64,000 bases of DNA from Adhaeribacter arboris. Its GTDB lineage: Bacteria; Bacteroidota; Bacteroidia; Cytophagales; Hymenobacteraceae. Below, piece by piece: positions 24,996-34,881 of the stretch. Made by a program: the position numbers and the translations under genes. The notes below the pieces were generated by a model. The model was given only the letters and a program-made list of their open reading frames with translations. It was not told the DNA's origin and did not search any database. The DNA is taken from NCBI RefSeq assembly GCF_003023845.1, contig NZ_PYFT01000001.1, forward strand, positions 4,960,001 through 5,024,000. The letters run 5' to 3'. Position 1 is the first letter of the stretch. The number at the start of each line of letters is the position of its first letter.

Positions 24996-26066
24996 ATGAA
25001 ATTAAGAAAAGTCCACCTGAATACAGCTGCTACGCTCGAACCAGTTGGATCGGTATTGGTTATTTATACGGGCGGTACCATCGGGATGGTGTATGATAAA
25101 ACCGGCCGGCACCTGGTACCTTTCAAGTTCGAGGAGATAATGGATAAAATGCCGGAATTGCGGCAATTAAATATCGACTTATCTCTGATTAGCTTTGCCC
25201 GGCCCATCGACTCGTCGGATGTAACGGATGCTGACTGGATTGTGCTTTCTTATATTATTCAGCAACATTACGATGATTTTGATGGATTTGTAATTTTGCA
25301 TGGCACGGATACCATGGCGTATACGGCCTCGGCCTTGTCGTTCCTGCTCGAAAATTTACAGAAACCAGTAATATTTACCGGGGCGCAGGTGCCCATTGGT
25401 AAAATGCGCACCGATGCCCGCGAAAATCTGATTACAGCTTTGGAAATTGCTACTTCTACCAGCCGGGGCATTTGTATTGTGCCGGAGGTATGCATTTACT
25501 TCGGGGATTTGCTGCTGCGGGGTAACCGGTCGAAAAAAGTAGAAAGCAGTCATTTTAACGCTTTTAAGTCCACGAACTATCCTTTGCTGGCGCAGGCAGG
25601 GGTTGAAATTGAATACCACGCTAAAAACATTCGGCCTTTACCCTCTGGCCGGTTTAAAGCCCACCAGGTGCTGGATAATCGGGTAGTGCGGCTTCGTTTA
25701 TTTCCGGGCCTTTCAGAGCACGTTATCCGTAATTTAATGTTAACCGAGAATTTGCAGGGAGTAGTGCTGGAAAGTTACGGGTCGGGTAATGCCCCTACGG
25801 CGCGCTGGTTTTTAGATGCCATGCAGACGGCTATTGACCGGGGCACTTTTATTTTAAACGTATCACAATGCGATGGGGGACGCGTGTTTCAAGGCAAATA
25901 CCAGAATAGCAAGTACTTACACGATATGGGTATAATTGGCGCCAGCGATATTACCAGCGAGGCAGCCGTTACCAAGTTAATGTTTGTACTGGGCCAGAAC
26001 TTACCCTACGAAGAAACCCGCCAACTGCTGCAAACAGATTTACGCGGCGAAATGACAGTAGAGTAA
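24996..26066 (+). CDS. ansA: type I (cytoplasmic) L-asparaginase
   Basis: A 356-residue asparaginase converting L-asparagine to aspartate and ammonia. The two catalytic-Thr segments are present: YTGGTIGM near the N-terminus and LHGTDTMAYTASALSF. RTDARENL fits the type I subgroup. There is no signal peptide, so a cytoplasmic form like E. coli AnsA is expected. It directly follows the TatD gene, a pairing often seen in Bacteroidota, and ends with a strong terminator. Confidence 0.93.
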   Translation: MKLRKVHLNTAATLEPVGSVLVIYTGGTIGMVYDKTGRHLVPFKFEEIMDKMPELRQLNIDLSLISFARPIDSSDVTDADWIVLSYIIQQHYDDFDGFVILHGTDTMAYTASALSFLLENLQKPVIFTGAQVPIGKMRTDARENLITALEIATSTSRGICIVPEVCIYFGDLLLRGNRSKKVESSHFNAFKSTNYPLLAQAGVEIEYHAKNIRPLPSGRFKAHQVLDNRVVRLRLFPGLSEHVIRNLMLTENLQGVVLESYGSGNAPTARWFLDAMQTAIDRGTFILNVSQCDGGRVFQGKYQNSKYLHDMGIIGASDITSEAAVTKLMFVLGQNLPYEETRQLLQTDLRGEMTVE

Positions 26067-26090
26067 TATAGTTATTGTTAAAATAACTTT

Positions 26091-26144
26091 AAAAGAACTC
26101 CCGGGTAGTTGGCGTACAAGCGCAGGCTACCCGGGAGTTCTTTT
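26091..26144 (+). terminator. strong hairpin terminator after ansA
   Basis: An 18-bp perfect stem, AAAAGAACTCCCGGGTAG (26091-26108) with its complement at 26127-26144, with an 18-nt loop and A/T-rich flanks. It can end transcription from both sides and lies between convergent genes. Confidence 0.85.
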
Positions 26145-26176
26145 AGGATTAAACTTATTTAAAAGCGACTTAATTT

Positions 26177-29100
26177 TTATTGTTTTATAAACTTAAGCAC
26201 TTGCTTTTTATGGTCTAGCTGCAGGTGAAATAAATACATACCGGCTTTTAGTTGTTCCACATTTACCTGTAGTTTATTCGGGGTGATTACCTGGTGGCCG
26301 TTGAGCATCACTTCGGCGCCTGTTGCAGTACGAATAGAGGTCGAGATTTCGGTAGCGGGTTCCGGTAAACTTACGGTAAATTGGTCGGTTACCGGATTCG
26401 GGTACAGCCGAATTTGTTGGGTAGTTTCCGACATCGTACCTGTTGACATCTGGCGATTAAGGCGAACAATACCGGCTGTTACCGTTACAGTGACCACTTC
26501 TTCGTCGAAGAGAACCGGTGTGCCATTATCCGTTACTCTCACTTTAAACAAATAACTGTCCGCGGCGGTGGGGGTCCAAGTAAAAGCCCCGGAACTAGCG
26601 TTGATACTGGCTCCCGCCGGCGCTCCAATTAAAGAAAAAGTTTTGGTTTGGCCGGCATCCGGGTCGGTAGCCGTAGCCGTAAATTTAAGTGGAGTACCAA
26701 GAGTAGCATTTTTATCCCCAATAGCCGCTAAAATTGGGGCATCGTTTACATTCGTTACGGTGATAGATACCGTTTTTACGGCCGACTCCTGGCAGCCCCA
26801 AACTGCTTTAAAAGTAAAAGAATCTTTGCCGCTAAAGTTGGCTTTAGGCTTGTACGTGCGGTTGGCTCCCGAACCGGTTAAAGTACCATTGGCAGGGGGA
26901 GTAACAATGCTGTAAATAAGAGGAGTGCCGCTCGCCGAGCCAGTAAGCGTAATAGGTTTAGCTGTTTCTTCTGTAGTAGTAACACTTTGCGCGTTGGCTA
27001 CCGGATTAGCTTTGCGCACAATCAAACTACCGAAGGGTTTACCACCGTCCGTATTTTGATTTAAGTGGCGTAAAACGGAGAATGAGCCGCTTGAACTAAT
27101 TTTAAAGATAGTACCACTGTTAAAGAAGCCGCCTTCTGGAGTGAGACCATAGAAACTGCCATCACTGCCTTGCACCAAACTACCTTTAGGTTGGCCACCA
27201 TCATTAACGTAATCCAAGTTGTGTAGCACTGTAAAAGTTCCGCCCGGCGTTATTTTAAAAATGGTGCCACTATTAAATAATCCGCCCTGTTGACTTGTGC
27301 CATAAAAATTGTTGTCTATGCCCTTCACTAAAGTGCTCAGGGGATAGCGGCCATCGTTTATATTATCAAAATTGCGTAGTACCGTAAGTGTGCCGCTAGG
27401 AGTTATTTTAAAAATAGTACCGTAATTATTTGCGCCGCCCTGGTAAGTGGTTCCGTAAAAATTACCGTCGGCACCTTGTACTAAGCTGCCGTTCGGGTAG
27501 CTACCCGTTTTTGTATTATCTAAGTGTTTTAATACAGTAAAGGAGCCTCCGGAAGATATTTTGAAGATAGTGCCGTAGCTATTCGCTCCCCCTCTACTTG
27601 TCATGCCGTAGAAGTTGCCGGCACTTTGTATTAAAGTACCTGTTGGATTACCGCCATCCGTAGTATAATTTAAATTACGTAATGCTGTGTACGTACCGCC
27701 TGGAGTTACTTTAAAAATAGTACCATAACCATTGGCACCGCCATTATAAGTCAGGCCGTAAAAATTGCCGTCGGTACCTTGTAACAGGCTGCCCTGCGGA
27801 CTACTACCGCTTGTGCCTGAGTTTAGGGAGTATACAGTGGAGTAAGCGCCATCGCATAATTTAAAAATAGTACCATAATTATATGTGCCTCCAGTGGAAG
27901 TTAAACCATAGAAATTGCCGTTACTCGCTTGTATTAGACTACCTAGAGGCGTTTGGCCTTTAGCAGCTTCGGGAAAATGAACGAGTATGGAATAAGCCCC
28001 GGCGGGAGTAACTTTAAAGATAGTACCCCGATTGCCAAGCCCACCGGCAGGAGTCATGGCGTAGAAGCTACCGTCTGAACCTTGGACCAAACTACCTTGC
28101 GGATTACGTCCATCGTTAGTGTAATCTAAATTACGCAGCACAGTATACGTACCTCCGGGAGTCATTTTAAAAATGGTACCATAACTATTAGTGCCACCCG
28201 TATACGTTAAACCGTAAAAATTACCATCGGTACCTTGGGTTAAATCACCCTGCGGATTAGCGCCATCACTGGTATAGCTTAAATTACGCAACACAGTGAA
28301 AGTCCCGCTTGGTGTCATCCGGAAAATAGTGCCGTAGCCATTTGTTCCACCTTGGTACGTCATGCCGTAAAAATTCCCGTTAGTAGCTTTAACCAAACTA
28401 CCATAAGGCCGGCCTCCCGTAGTGCTAAGATCTAAATGCCGCCGGACGGTAAATACACCTTTCGGAGTTATCCGGAAAATGGTGCCGTAGTTGTTCGTGC
28501 CACCTTGGTACGCCATGCCGTAGAAGTTGCCATCGGCACCTTCTACCAGGCTCCCTTTCGGATAACTGCCAATAGTATTATCTAAGTGCTTTAATATAGT
28601 AAAGGAGCCTGCGGAAGATATTTTGAAGATAGTGCCATAATTGTTCCGCCCACCGGTTTCCGTCATGCCGTAGAAGTTGCCATCAGTACCTTGTACCAGA
28701 TTACCTGATGGGTTCCGGCCATCAATAGCGCCATTTAAATTACGTAACAAGGTGAAAGCTCCGTTCGGGGTTACTTTAAAGATAGTGCCATAGGCACTAG
28801 CTCCGGAGTTTCTTGTCATGCCGTAAAAATTGCCGTCCCGGCCTAGTACCAAGCTGCCTTGAGGGTTACTACCTGTAATATTATAAATAAAGCTAAGCAA
28901 GATTGTTACTGTGCCGGTGGGAGTCATTTTAAAAATGGTACCGTAATTATTAGCTCCACCTTGATAGGTCATACCATAAAAGTTGCCGTCTGGGCCTTTC
29001 GTTAAGTTGCCATAGGGCGCATACCCCGATACGGAGAAGGTTTTTGAACGTTGAAGCCAGTGCCGTTGCTTTTGATGCTGAAAGCAGTACCGGCCCCTTC

Positions 29101-29304
29101 CTGACCGCCCACCGAAGTAAGCCCTACTAGTTCATCCTGAGCGAATAAAGTTTGAGCGGGTACTAACAGGCAACTTACTAGTATCCAGATAAAGGTACAA
29201 TAGCGACTGAACGCTAGATGGGGAAGTTGCTGTAAATACGACCAAGAGTTTTCTCTGGTGCGCGTTGTTGTGGCCGAAGCAGATAAAAGTATAGCTTGTA
29301 TCAT
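26177..29304 (-). CDS. GloVer-repeat T9SS-secreted protein, frameshifted near the N-terminus
   Basis: The intact protein would be about 1042 residues. A 5' fragment (29002-29304) encodes a signal sequence (FIWILVSCLLVPAQTLFAQ) and the start of repeat 1. The main frame (from 29040 down to 26177) holds 13 further GloVer-type repeats (pattern DGNFYGMT...YGTIFK), then an Ig/cadherin-like region (VNDAPILAAIGDKNATLGT) and a T9SS sorting domain (RLYPNPVTDQF ... MYLFHLQLDHKKQVLKFIKQ). The frames differ by one base at an A5 run (coding strand); one extra A restores VQKTFSVSGYAPYGNL. It is either a real loss-of-function or switchable frameshift or a homopolymer error. Repeat proteins of this type are predicted surface beta-propellers. 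Confidence 0.85.
29041..29045 (-). other. homopolymer frameshift site in the GloVer gene
   Basis: Plus-strand TTTTT. On the coding strand CAAAAACC reads out of frame into PSPYRGMRPMAT and a stop. A sixth A gives CAA AAA ACC and joins both reading frames with full homology across the junction. Confidence 0.8.
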
Positions 29305-29632
29305 CGTGAAAAAGGGTTAAGAAAGTAAAAAATAATATAATGGATTCTAGGTAAAAGGTAATGGGAAGCCACGCGGGTATTCCAGATATGCAGTGCTTGG
29401 CCATTTCAACAAATAGAGATACAAAATGCCGTAAAAGCAGCTGATCTGTAACACTACTGCAACCCTAAAAAACACTGGGCGATAGAAGCAAATTCAAAAA
29501 TAAAGAACTTGTAAACTATCGGAGTCAGAGCTTATCGTTTTGCGGAGCAAAAAAGTATTAGAAACTCAACCAGCAAGTATGCTAAAGTATGTTATAGCCA
29601 TTAAGGCGTGCAGAATATTTTTTTAAGTACTA

Positions 29633-29670
29633 ACTTATTAAAACAACAAGAATTCTGCGTTTTAATAAGT
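29633..29670. repeat. 12-bp inverted repeat
   Basis: ACTTATTAAAAC (29633-29644) and GTTTTAATAAGT (29659-29670) pair perfectly around a 14-nt loop. A second nested pairing, GCAGAAT with ATTCTGC, overlaps it, so alternative folds are possible. There is no T-tract suited to termination. Confidence 0.6.
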
Positions 29671-29746
29671 GACTTTAATGAGTTTAAAGTCTTGTAAATC
29701 AAAATTGTAATTCAGAAATGGTACTTGCAAGATAGGAAGTAATCGG

Positions 29747-29782
29747 AGATTAAAAATACTGATTTTTCAGTATTTTTAATCT
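29747..29782. repeat. 15-bp inverted repeat
   Basis: AGATTAAAAATACTG (29747-29761) and CAGTATTTTTAATCT (29768-29782) are perfect complements around a 6-nt loop. No T-run follows, so it is not a classical terminator; function unknown. Confidence 0.65.
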
Positions 29783-30004
29783 TGGTGCTTTTGTAAGAAA
29801 TTTACAGGTTATATAAAAATAGTTGTACTTACGAAAGAATGGCTTATCTAATGGAGCTGGCTAAGTGCTTAGGCTGCGTTGGCTGGCATTTCCAGGAATA
29901 TGCGAGTTGCTATTAAACCGGATACAATGCTCATAAATAAACAGAAAGTCCGGTGTAAATTTGCTTGGGTTAAATATTATCCGTTTTTTTGCAATCCGTT
30001 AAAC

Positions 30005-30095
30005 AGAGAGGTGTCCGAGTGGTTGAAGGAGCACGCCTGGAAAGTGTGTATACCTCAAAAGGGTATCGAGGGTTCGAATCCCTTCCTCTCTGCCA
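30005..30095 (+). tRNA. tRNA-Ser(GGA)
   Basis: A cloverleaf of 91 nt including the encoded CCA. The acceptor stem AGAGAGG (30005-30011) pairs with CCTCTCT (30085-30091), then discriminator G and CCA. The anticodon loop CTGGAAA gives anticodon GGA (serine UCC/UCU). There is a long class II variable arm and a T-arm GGGTTCGAATCCC. A terminator follows at once. Confidence 0.96.
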
Positions 30096-30130
30096 AAAAG
30101 CCTTAAACCCAACTGGTTTGAGGCTTTTTT
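30096..30130 (+). terminator. intrinsic terminator after tRNA-Ser
   Basis: The stem AAAAGCCTTAAACC (30096-30109) pairs with GGTTTGAGGCTTTT (30115-30128), with one G-T pair, and is followed by TT and AT-rich sequence. Confidence 0.85.
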
Positions 30131-30429
30131 ATTGGTAAATAGCAACTAAGATAAGGTTAAGAATTTTAGCTTTTCAGATATTGTCAAGTCTATAAAATAC
30201 CAAAAACCGATTTTATTATATTCGTTTTTAAAGAAACAATTCTACTGCATCTGTATACTCGCCACCTAAATACCGTTTTCTTACCGTTCTTCGAACAACC
30301 AAACTTAAAGTTTATATTTCTGGTTAGCGGGAGTTCAGTCTAAGTGTTTAAACGAAAGTAATTCTTTGAAGTAGTCATTGTTATCTAGGTTTTTAACTGC
30401 CAGCCACGCTTACTATTTTTCTTTCCGTT
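30131..30429. other. intergenic, nothing recognised
   Basis: About 300 bp between the tRNA terminator and the convergent LMF-family gene. AT-rich; no gene, hairpin or repeat seen. Confidence 0.5.
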
Positions 30430-31965
30430 TCACGGAAGCCAGCCGTAACTTTTCAAAAAATCAGTTAACCGCGGATCATTCGTGGACAGAGCCGGTAGCC
30501 AGATGCCCACTCGCTCGCGCTTCCACCAGTGTCCTGGAGGGTTGCCGGGCTCAGCAAACGTATAACGATATAAAATTGCCCGGATGTAGCGAGGCGGCTG
30601 CTGAGGGAAAGGATTATGGGCAAACAAGCCTACAACTCCAGGGTCGTTATGTAAAAGTTTCCAGATAAGATGTAGCGTCCAGGGATATTCTTCGGGCGAC
30701 GACATGGCCGCAAACCACATTTGCCAGTCTAAACGCAACTGATATGGCGCTATTTGCGGCGGGCGTTGATCGAGTAGCACAGGCAGGCCTTGGTAGATAT
30801 AGGGTTTCCAGTGGGCTTTGTCAGTGGAGTCCTGATCCATGGTTCCTTCAAATACTACGTTTAAACGTTCTTTACCTACCGTTCCGAAAGCACCATACGT
30901 ATTTACCAGGCCAAGCGGGTCGAAAGAGGTATTCATGATCTGACTCGGTGAGAGTAGATTTACAGCCGGCTGAATGCTGAGCAGAGTAATGAGTGCCGTT
31001 ACCACCCAGGCCGTAATACGCATGGGTTTGGATTCTACGGCGTTTACTGCGGCGATTTCGGCTTTACGCACTAACTGTCGGGGAAGCAATCTCGCCCAGA
31101 AACCATCATCGAAACAAGCCAAAGCCGGAATAATGGTTAGCCAGTTTAAAAACGAAAGATTACCGCTAAGCATAATGTTCAGCTGAAATAACACTATTAC
31201 CACTCCCGCAATATGACGAGCCAGCCGAGGCCAGAATACGAACCAAGGCGCTATTAGTTCGCCCAGATGATTGAACCAAACGCCAATTTTTAAAACAGGG
31301 TGCGGTAAAAAATGAAACCACCGGCTCCAAGGGCCAGGTATGGGTTGGGTTTCGAAATGGTAATAAAGAGCAGTGGCGTCGCGCCAGATTTCATCGCCCC
31401 GAATCTTGATCAAGCCGGCTCCGAGCATGATCCGGAAAATTAGCCACCGGAATAACACAATAATAGGAAAGGGCGGCTCTTGTTTGGGGAAAGGCCTAAG
31501 ATCGAGCAAAGGGCCAAGAAAAATGGCGAGGAACCCGGTTTCGGTTAGTTGAATTTCCCAGCCGTAGCCGTACCATTCTTGGCCGACATGCTTAACGGAT
31601 AGATAAAGAATCCAAAGTACTCCCAGCATAAGTGCATTCGCGTAGCCGGCCGCTACTACCCCGGAAAGTAGCAAACCCGACCAGACAACGGTTAAAAGAG
31701 CAGCATCGGAATGCCAGAACCAAAAGAGAGAGGGCAACCGTAAAAAACCAGCGGTATTCGAACCTAAGGCAGTACTTACCCGGCTTAGATAAAGCTCTAC
31801 CGGCAGCAACCCGTGAGAACCGATTAAAGGAATAATCTGATTAACCGCTACCAGAAAAGCAATGGCATAAATTACTCCCAGCATCCGAAGAATAACAAAG
31901 CGGGTTAGCCAATAAGTAGGAGCGGTATCTGGCTTCCAAGGAGCCGTTGCAGATTCAGTGTCCAT
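30430..31965 (-). CDS. lipase maturation factor (LMF1) family membrane protein
   Basis: A 511-residue polytopic protein. Several hydrophobic spans fill residues 25-300. The family-typical segments include WYGYGWEIQLTETGFLAIFL, FRIMLGAGLIKIRGD, YHFETQPIPGPWSRWFH, and the C-terminal RLDWQMWFAA and PPRYIRAILYRYTF. These match LMF1/LMF2, which in animals help fold secreted lipases in the endoplasmic reticulum. In bacteria the role is unknown. No lipase gene is adjacent. Length is close to the family norm. Confidence 0.9.
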   Translation of the reverse strand: MDTESATAPWKPDTAPTYWLTRFVILRMLGVIYAIAFLVAVNQIIPLIGSHGLLPVELYLSRVSTALGSNTAGFLRLPSLFWFWHSDAALLTVVWSGLLLSGVVAAGYANALMLGVLWILYLSVKHVGQEWYGYGWEIQLTETGFLAIFLGPLLDLRPFPKQEPPFPIIVLFRWLIFRIMLGAGLIKIRGDEIWRDATALYYHFETQPIPGPWSRWFHFLPHPVLKIGVWFNHLGELIAPWFVFWPRLARHIAGVVIVLFQLNIMLSGNLSFLNWLTIIPALACFDDGFWARLLPRQLVRKAEIAAVNAVESKPMRITAWVVTALITLLSIQPAVNLLSPSQIMNTSFDPLGLVNTYGAFGTVGKERLNVVFEGTMDQDSTDKAHWKPYIYQGLPVLLDQRPPQIAPYQLRLDWQMWFAAMSSPEEYPWTLHLIWKLLHNDPGVVGLFAHNPFPQQPPRYIRAILYRYTFAEPGNPPGHWWKRERVGIWLPALSTNDPRLTDFLKSYGWLP

Positions 31966-32547
31966 TTTAGTTTCTACTGCCGTTTTTCTATAACTAATGG
32001 AAAATAATGCGTCCGTTAATTTCTGCTTTTAGTAGGTTCGCATCGTCCGCGAATTATTACTTATTTAATGAGCATAGTTCGGACGATTCCGTACTTTGGG
32101 CTATGTATTATTTGAACGGTTCTTGTTGGTAAATACGTAGGAATGGCTAGTTGTTTCCGGTTTAATTAAGCTTGTTTTGCGGATTATTTTTGGCAGAGAA
32201 ACTTAGTTTTATCTGGCTAAAGAGCTTTTGCTGCAATTAGTGGACAATGCGTTTATTTTTCTTTTTTCGGCAATAATTGAGGTAATTTTATCTGTTTAAA
32301 AGGTAACAGGCGATAAACTTTAGTGATTTACTATTTGAAGTATTCTCCAAAGGAAGAATGGAAGTGTTTGCCGGTTCGTAAAAAGGATTTCCGACTTTTA
32401 GAATTTGTACTGGTTCACCTTCTTCTTGTAACAAGCAAGTACCTTTGGCAAAGGTAACTTACTACCGGGCAGCGATGTTTAGGATACGTACCTTTTTTGC
32501 CACCTTACAATCTAATTTCAACTGTTTTTACCGAAGGAATGAATCTT
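31966..32547. other. 582-bp intergenic region
   Basis: Lies between the LMF-family gene (starting at 31965, minus) and the GDYXXLXY gene (ending at 32548, minus). There is one inverted pair, ATCGTCCG (32042-32049) with CGGACGAT (32080-32087). No gene or RNA recognised. Confidence 0.5.
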
Positions 32548-33123
32548 TTAGTCAAGTTTACGGGCTTTAACCACTTCGCTGATAGAGGTACTGCCAATGA
32601 AAACGTCTTTTAAAACAGCATTACCGTTTTTAATACTTACCAAAGCGTACGTTACCTGACTGGTGTCCCGCTGGGCTTGTTGGTAGGCTTGTTCCGCATC
32701 GTAGGCTTTCGACTCTTCCATATAAAATCGATCGAAGGGATAGTCAATTGTTAACCGGCGAGAACCATTATCGGTAACGTAGCCAACCTTTGCTTTTACA
32801 AAAGCCTGGTTGTTAGCCGGCTTTTCTTTTGCAACCGCTTTTATTTTAATAAAACCAGCTTTATCCGTTTGAAGCGAAACGTAAATAGGTTCACCCATAA
32901 GCCAATTTTCTTCTTTCGGAACTACCACTTCGTTCTCGGCGTAATTTAAAGTAATGTATTTGCCTCGAAATGGGTCATTCGGGTCGATGGGGGCGGTTTT
33001 GAATTTAAAGGGAGTTCCTGTTTTCAAGATTTCTTCCTGGTCTAGAATCATTTTGGCCGGAACGTACAATTGCACCAGCGCCACCAAGAAAAAGGTTATC
33101 AAAAGTACTTTTTTACTGTTCAT
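32548..33123 (-). CDS. GDYXXLXY domain protein
   Basis: From ATG at 33121-33123 the product is 191 residues with one N-terminal span (KVLLITFFLVALVQLYVPAKMI). The domain signature appears as DPFRGKYITLNY (usual GDYxxLxY). A longer frame up to 33186 exists, but it lies inside the preceding gene and lacks the hydrophobic start. It overlaps the end of the DUF2157 gene by 11 bp. GDYXXLXY and DUF2157/DUF4401 proteins commonly form one operon; their function is unknown, with a membrane role likely. Confidence 0.85.
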   Translation of the reverse strand: MNSKKVLLITFFLVALVQLYVPAKMILDQEEILKTGTPFKFKTAPIDPNDPFRGKYITLNYAENEVVVPKEENWLMGEPIYVSLQTDKAGFIKIKAVAKEKPANNQAFVKAKVGYVTDNGSRRLTIDYPFDRFYMEESKAYDAEQAYQQAQRDTSQVTYALVSIKNGNAVLKDVFIGSTSISEVVKARKLD

Positions 33124-34399
33124 TCGTCTTTCTCTTGTTAAGCAACCAATAATTTGCCCCGAAGAAGCCGGCGCCCACAAATACAAACAAAATTCCCCGA
33201 ATCACGAAGCTCAGGTCGGTATCAAAAAAGCGGCAAAGTACTAAGGCGGTAATAATAAGTAAGCCCAAATTTAATATACCTAAATGGTTTTTCTCTGCCC
33301 CGTCTTTCATGGTGAAGATACCTATTACTAAAATTAAAAGATTAATAAGCACTACCGCTGCGGTTGAGTATAGCCCCGCAATAAATATAAAGATGAATAA
33401 AATAAATACGGGAGCTAATAGTGGTATACCGGTTGAAGCTTTGCTTTTTCGCTGAAAAATAAGCAGCCCACCGGCTAGTAAGGAGATAATAACAGCTGCA
33501 TAAAATTCCGGGGCGGTACTAAGTTGCGTAATTGAAAAAGTTTCTTTCCGCAAATTTTTCCAAAACCAATTAAAACTTAAAAAAAATAATACTACCAGTG
33601 TGCCCAGCGAACCTATTAAGCGGTAGCCATTATTTTTAAGTTTTTGCCCGGTAAAGAAAGTTAAGTTTCCGGTTGAAATAAAAAGGCTGAAAAGGCTGAA
33701 ATAAGCAATAAATAACAACTCTTCTGTGTTTTTGGCTACGGTTACCAAGGCTATGGTTAACGAAAGAGGAATTGCCCAATTATGAAAAATTAGAAAGTTG
33801 CTTTCCGGCTTTTTCTGGTATAACTGGTAATAATGAGGCAAAATAATTGAAAGCAGCAACCAGTACAGATAGGAATTAGAAAAAGAGTAAGAATTATAAC
33901 CCAAATGAATGGCATAATACGTAATTCCGCCAATGTACAGCAAGGAAGTAATGGAAGCCTTCATTAGGTAGACCAACGGAAGGCACAGAAGAACCCAGGT
34001 TAACAGGAAAGTGCCGGTTGATCCGGGAATGTTATAAATCTGGCTTACCAGGGCAATGCTGGCGCCAACGGCAAAAAACAAAAAGGCGCTACCAGCTTCG
34101 CACCAGGCAGCATTATCTTGTTTTTTAATTAACGCATAAAAGCATAATCCTTGCCCGACGAGAAGGGGTAAAAAGGCCAGTCCGGTTTTAGTTGTTCTGG
34201 ATAGCTCGTCCCAGTTATGCGCCATTATCAGAATAATCCCCAGCCCGACTAAGATTGCCCCTAATATTCCGAAAACAATAAACAGCGGATTGCCCGATGA
34301 ACTGCCTTTGCTTTTATAATATTCCTGAATCCGGGCAGCGGTTTCCTGGTTAATAACGTCTGCCTTTACGAGCTCGGGAAGGTCTTTGAGTATCCGCAT
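33113..34399 (-). CDS. DUF2157 multi-span membrane protein
   Basis: A 428-residue protein. The N-terminal cytoplasmic part (LPELVKADVINQETAARIQEYY) and the first span (FIVFGILGAILVGLGIILIMAHNWDEL) are the DUF2157 signature; about twelve further hydrophobic spans follow. It shares an operon with the GDYXXLXY gene, overlapping it by 11 bp. A separate DUF4401 gene, often found between them, is missing; the long C-terminal half may stand in for it. Function unknown. Confidence 0.87.
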   Translation of the reverse strand: MRILKDLPELVKADVINQETAARIQEYYKSKGSSSGNPLFIVFGILGAILVGLGIILIMAHNWDELSRTTKTGLAFLPLLVGQGLCFYALIKKQDNAAWCEAGSAFLFFAVGASIALVSQIYNIPGSTGTFLLTWVLLCLPLVYLMKASITSLLYIGGITYYAIHLGYNSYSFSNSYLYWLLLSIILPHYYQLYQKKPESNFLIFHNWAIPLSLTIALVTVAKNTEELLFIAYFSLFSLFISTGNLTFFTGQKLKNNGYRLIGSLGTLVVLFFLSFNWFWKNLRKETFSITQLSTAPEFYAAVIISLLAGGLLIFQRKSKASTGIPLLAPVFILFIFIFIAGLYSTAAVVLINLLILVIGIFTMKDGAEKNHLGILNLGLLIITALVLCRFFDTDLSFVIRGILFVFVGAGFFGANYWLLNKRKTNEQ

Positions 34400-34881
34400 G
34401 GGACTATCTTAAATTTTGATTCCTTTTAATTAAAAGCTGATTTTAATGCTTATCAAGGGTACTTTTGTTTTCGGTAAGAGGATATTTTTCAATAACTTTC
34501 CACTTACCACCGTTCTTTTGTTCCATTAAAGAAATTTTATTCAGATATAACTTAGTCGGGAAGGCATTTAGGCAAGGTTAGCCATGATTTTATTTCGTCC
34601 CGTGTTGTTGCCATATTTGCTCCAGTGCTAAGCTACCTTCATTGAAAAGGCGGGTTTTGTAGTTTATTTTTAATTTATTTAAAAGCCTTACCAGATTAAA
34701 ACCAGTGATATTGAAACATGTAATTTAGATTTTATTTCTCTTTTCTTCGTAAATTTCTCTTTTATCGAATGGTTAGCCAACCTATCTAAAGTTGACAATT
34801 CCAAACAAAAGCGAAGCGTTAGTATAAAAACAGGATTACTACATATAAATTGCCTTTTACTTTTTAAACCGTTTTAAGCCT
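34400..34881. other. 482-bp intergenic region
   Basis: AT-rich divergent gap between the DUF2157 gene (minus) and the SNase-like gene (plus). It should carry both promoters, but no TAnnTTTG box with a proper -33 is evident. No gene or structured RNA recognised. Confidence 0.5.

Larger units (their letters stand above)
29305..30004. other. 700-bp intergenic region with two AT-rich hairpins
   Basis: Lies between the GloVer gene start and tRNA-Ser. It holds two perfect AT-rich inverted repeats (29633-29670 and 29747-29782), listed separately. I see no protein gene; the left part should contain the GloVer promoter. Confidence 0.5.
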
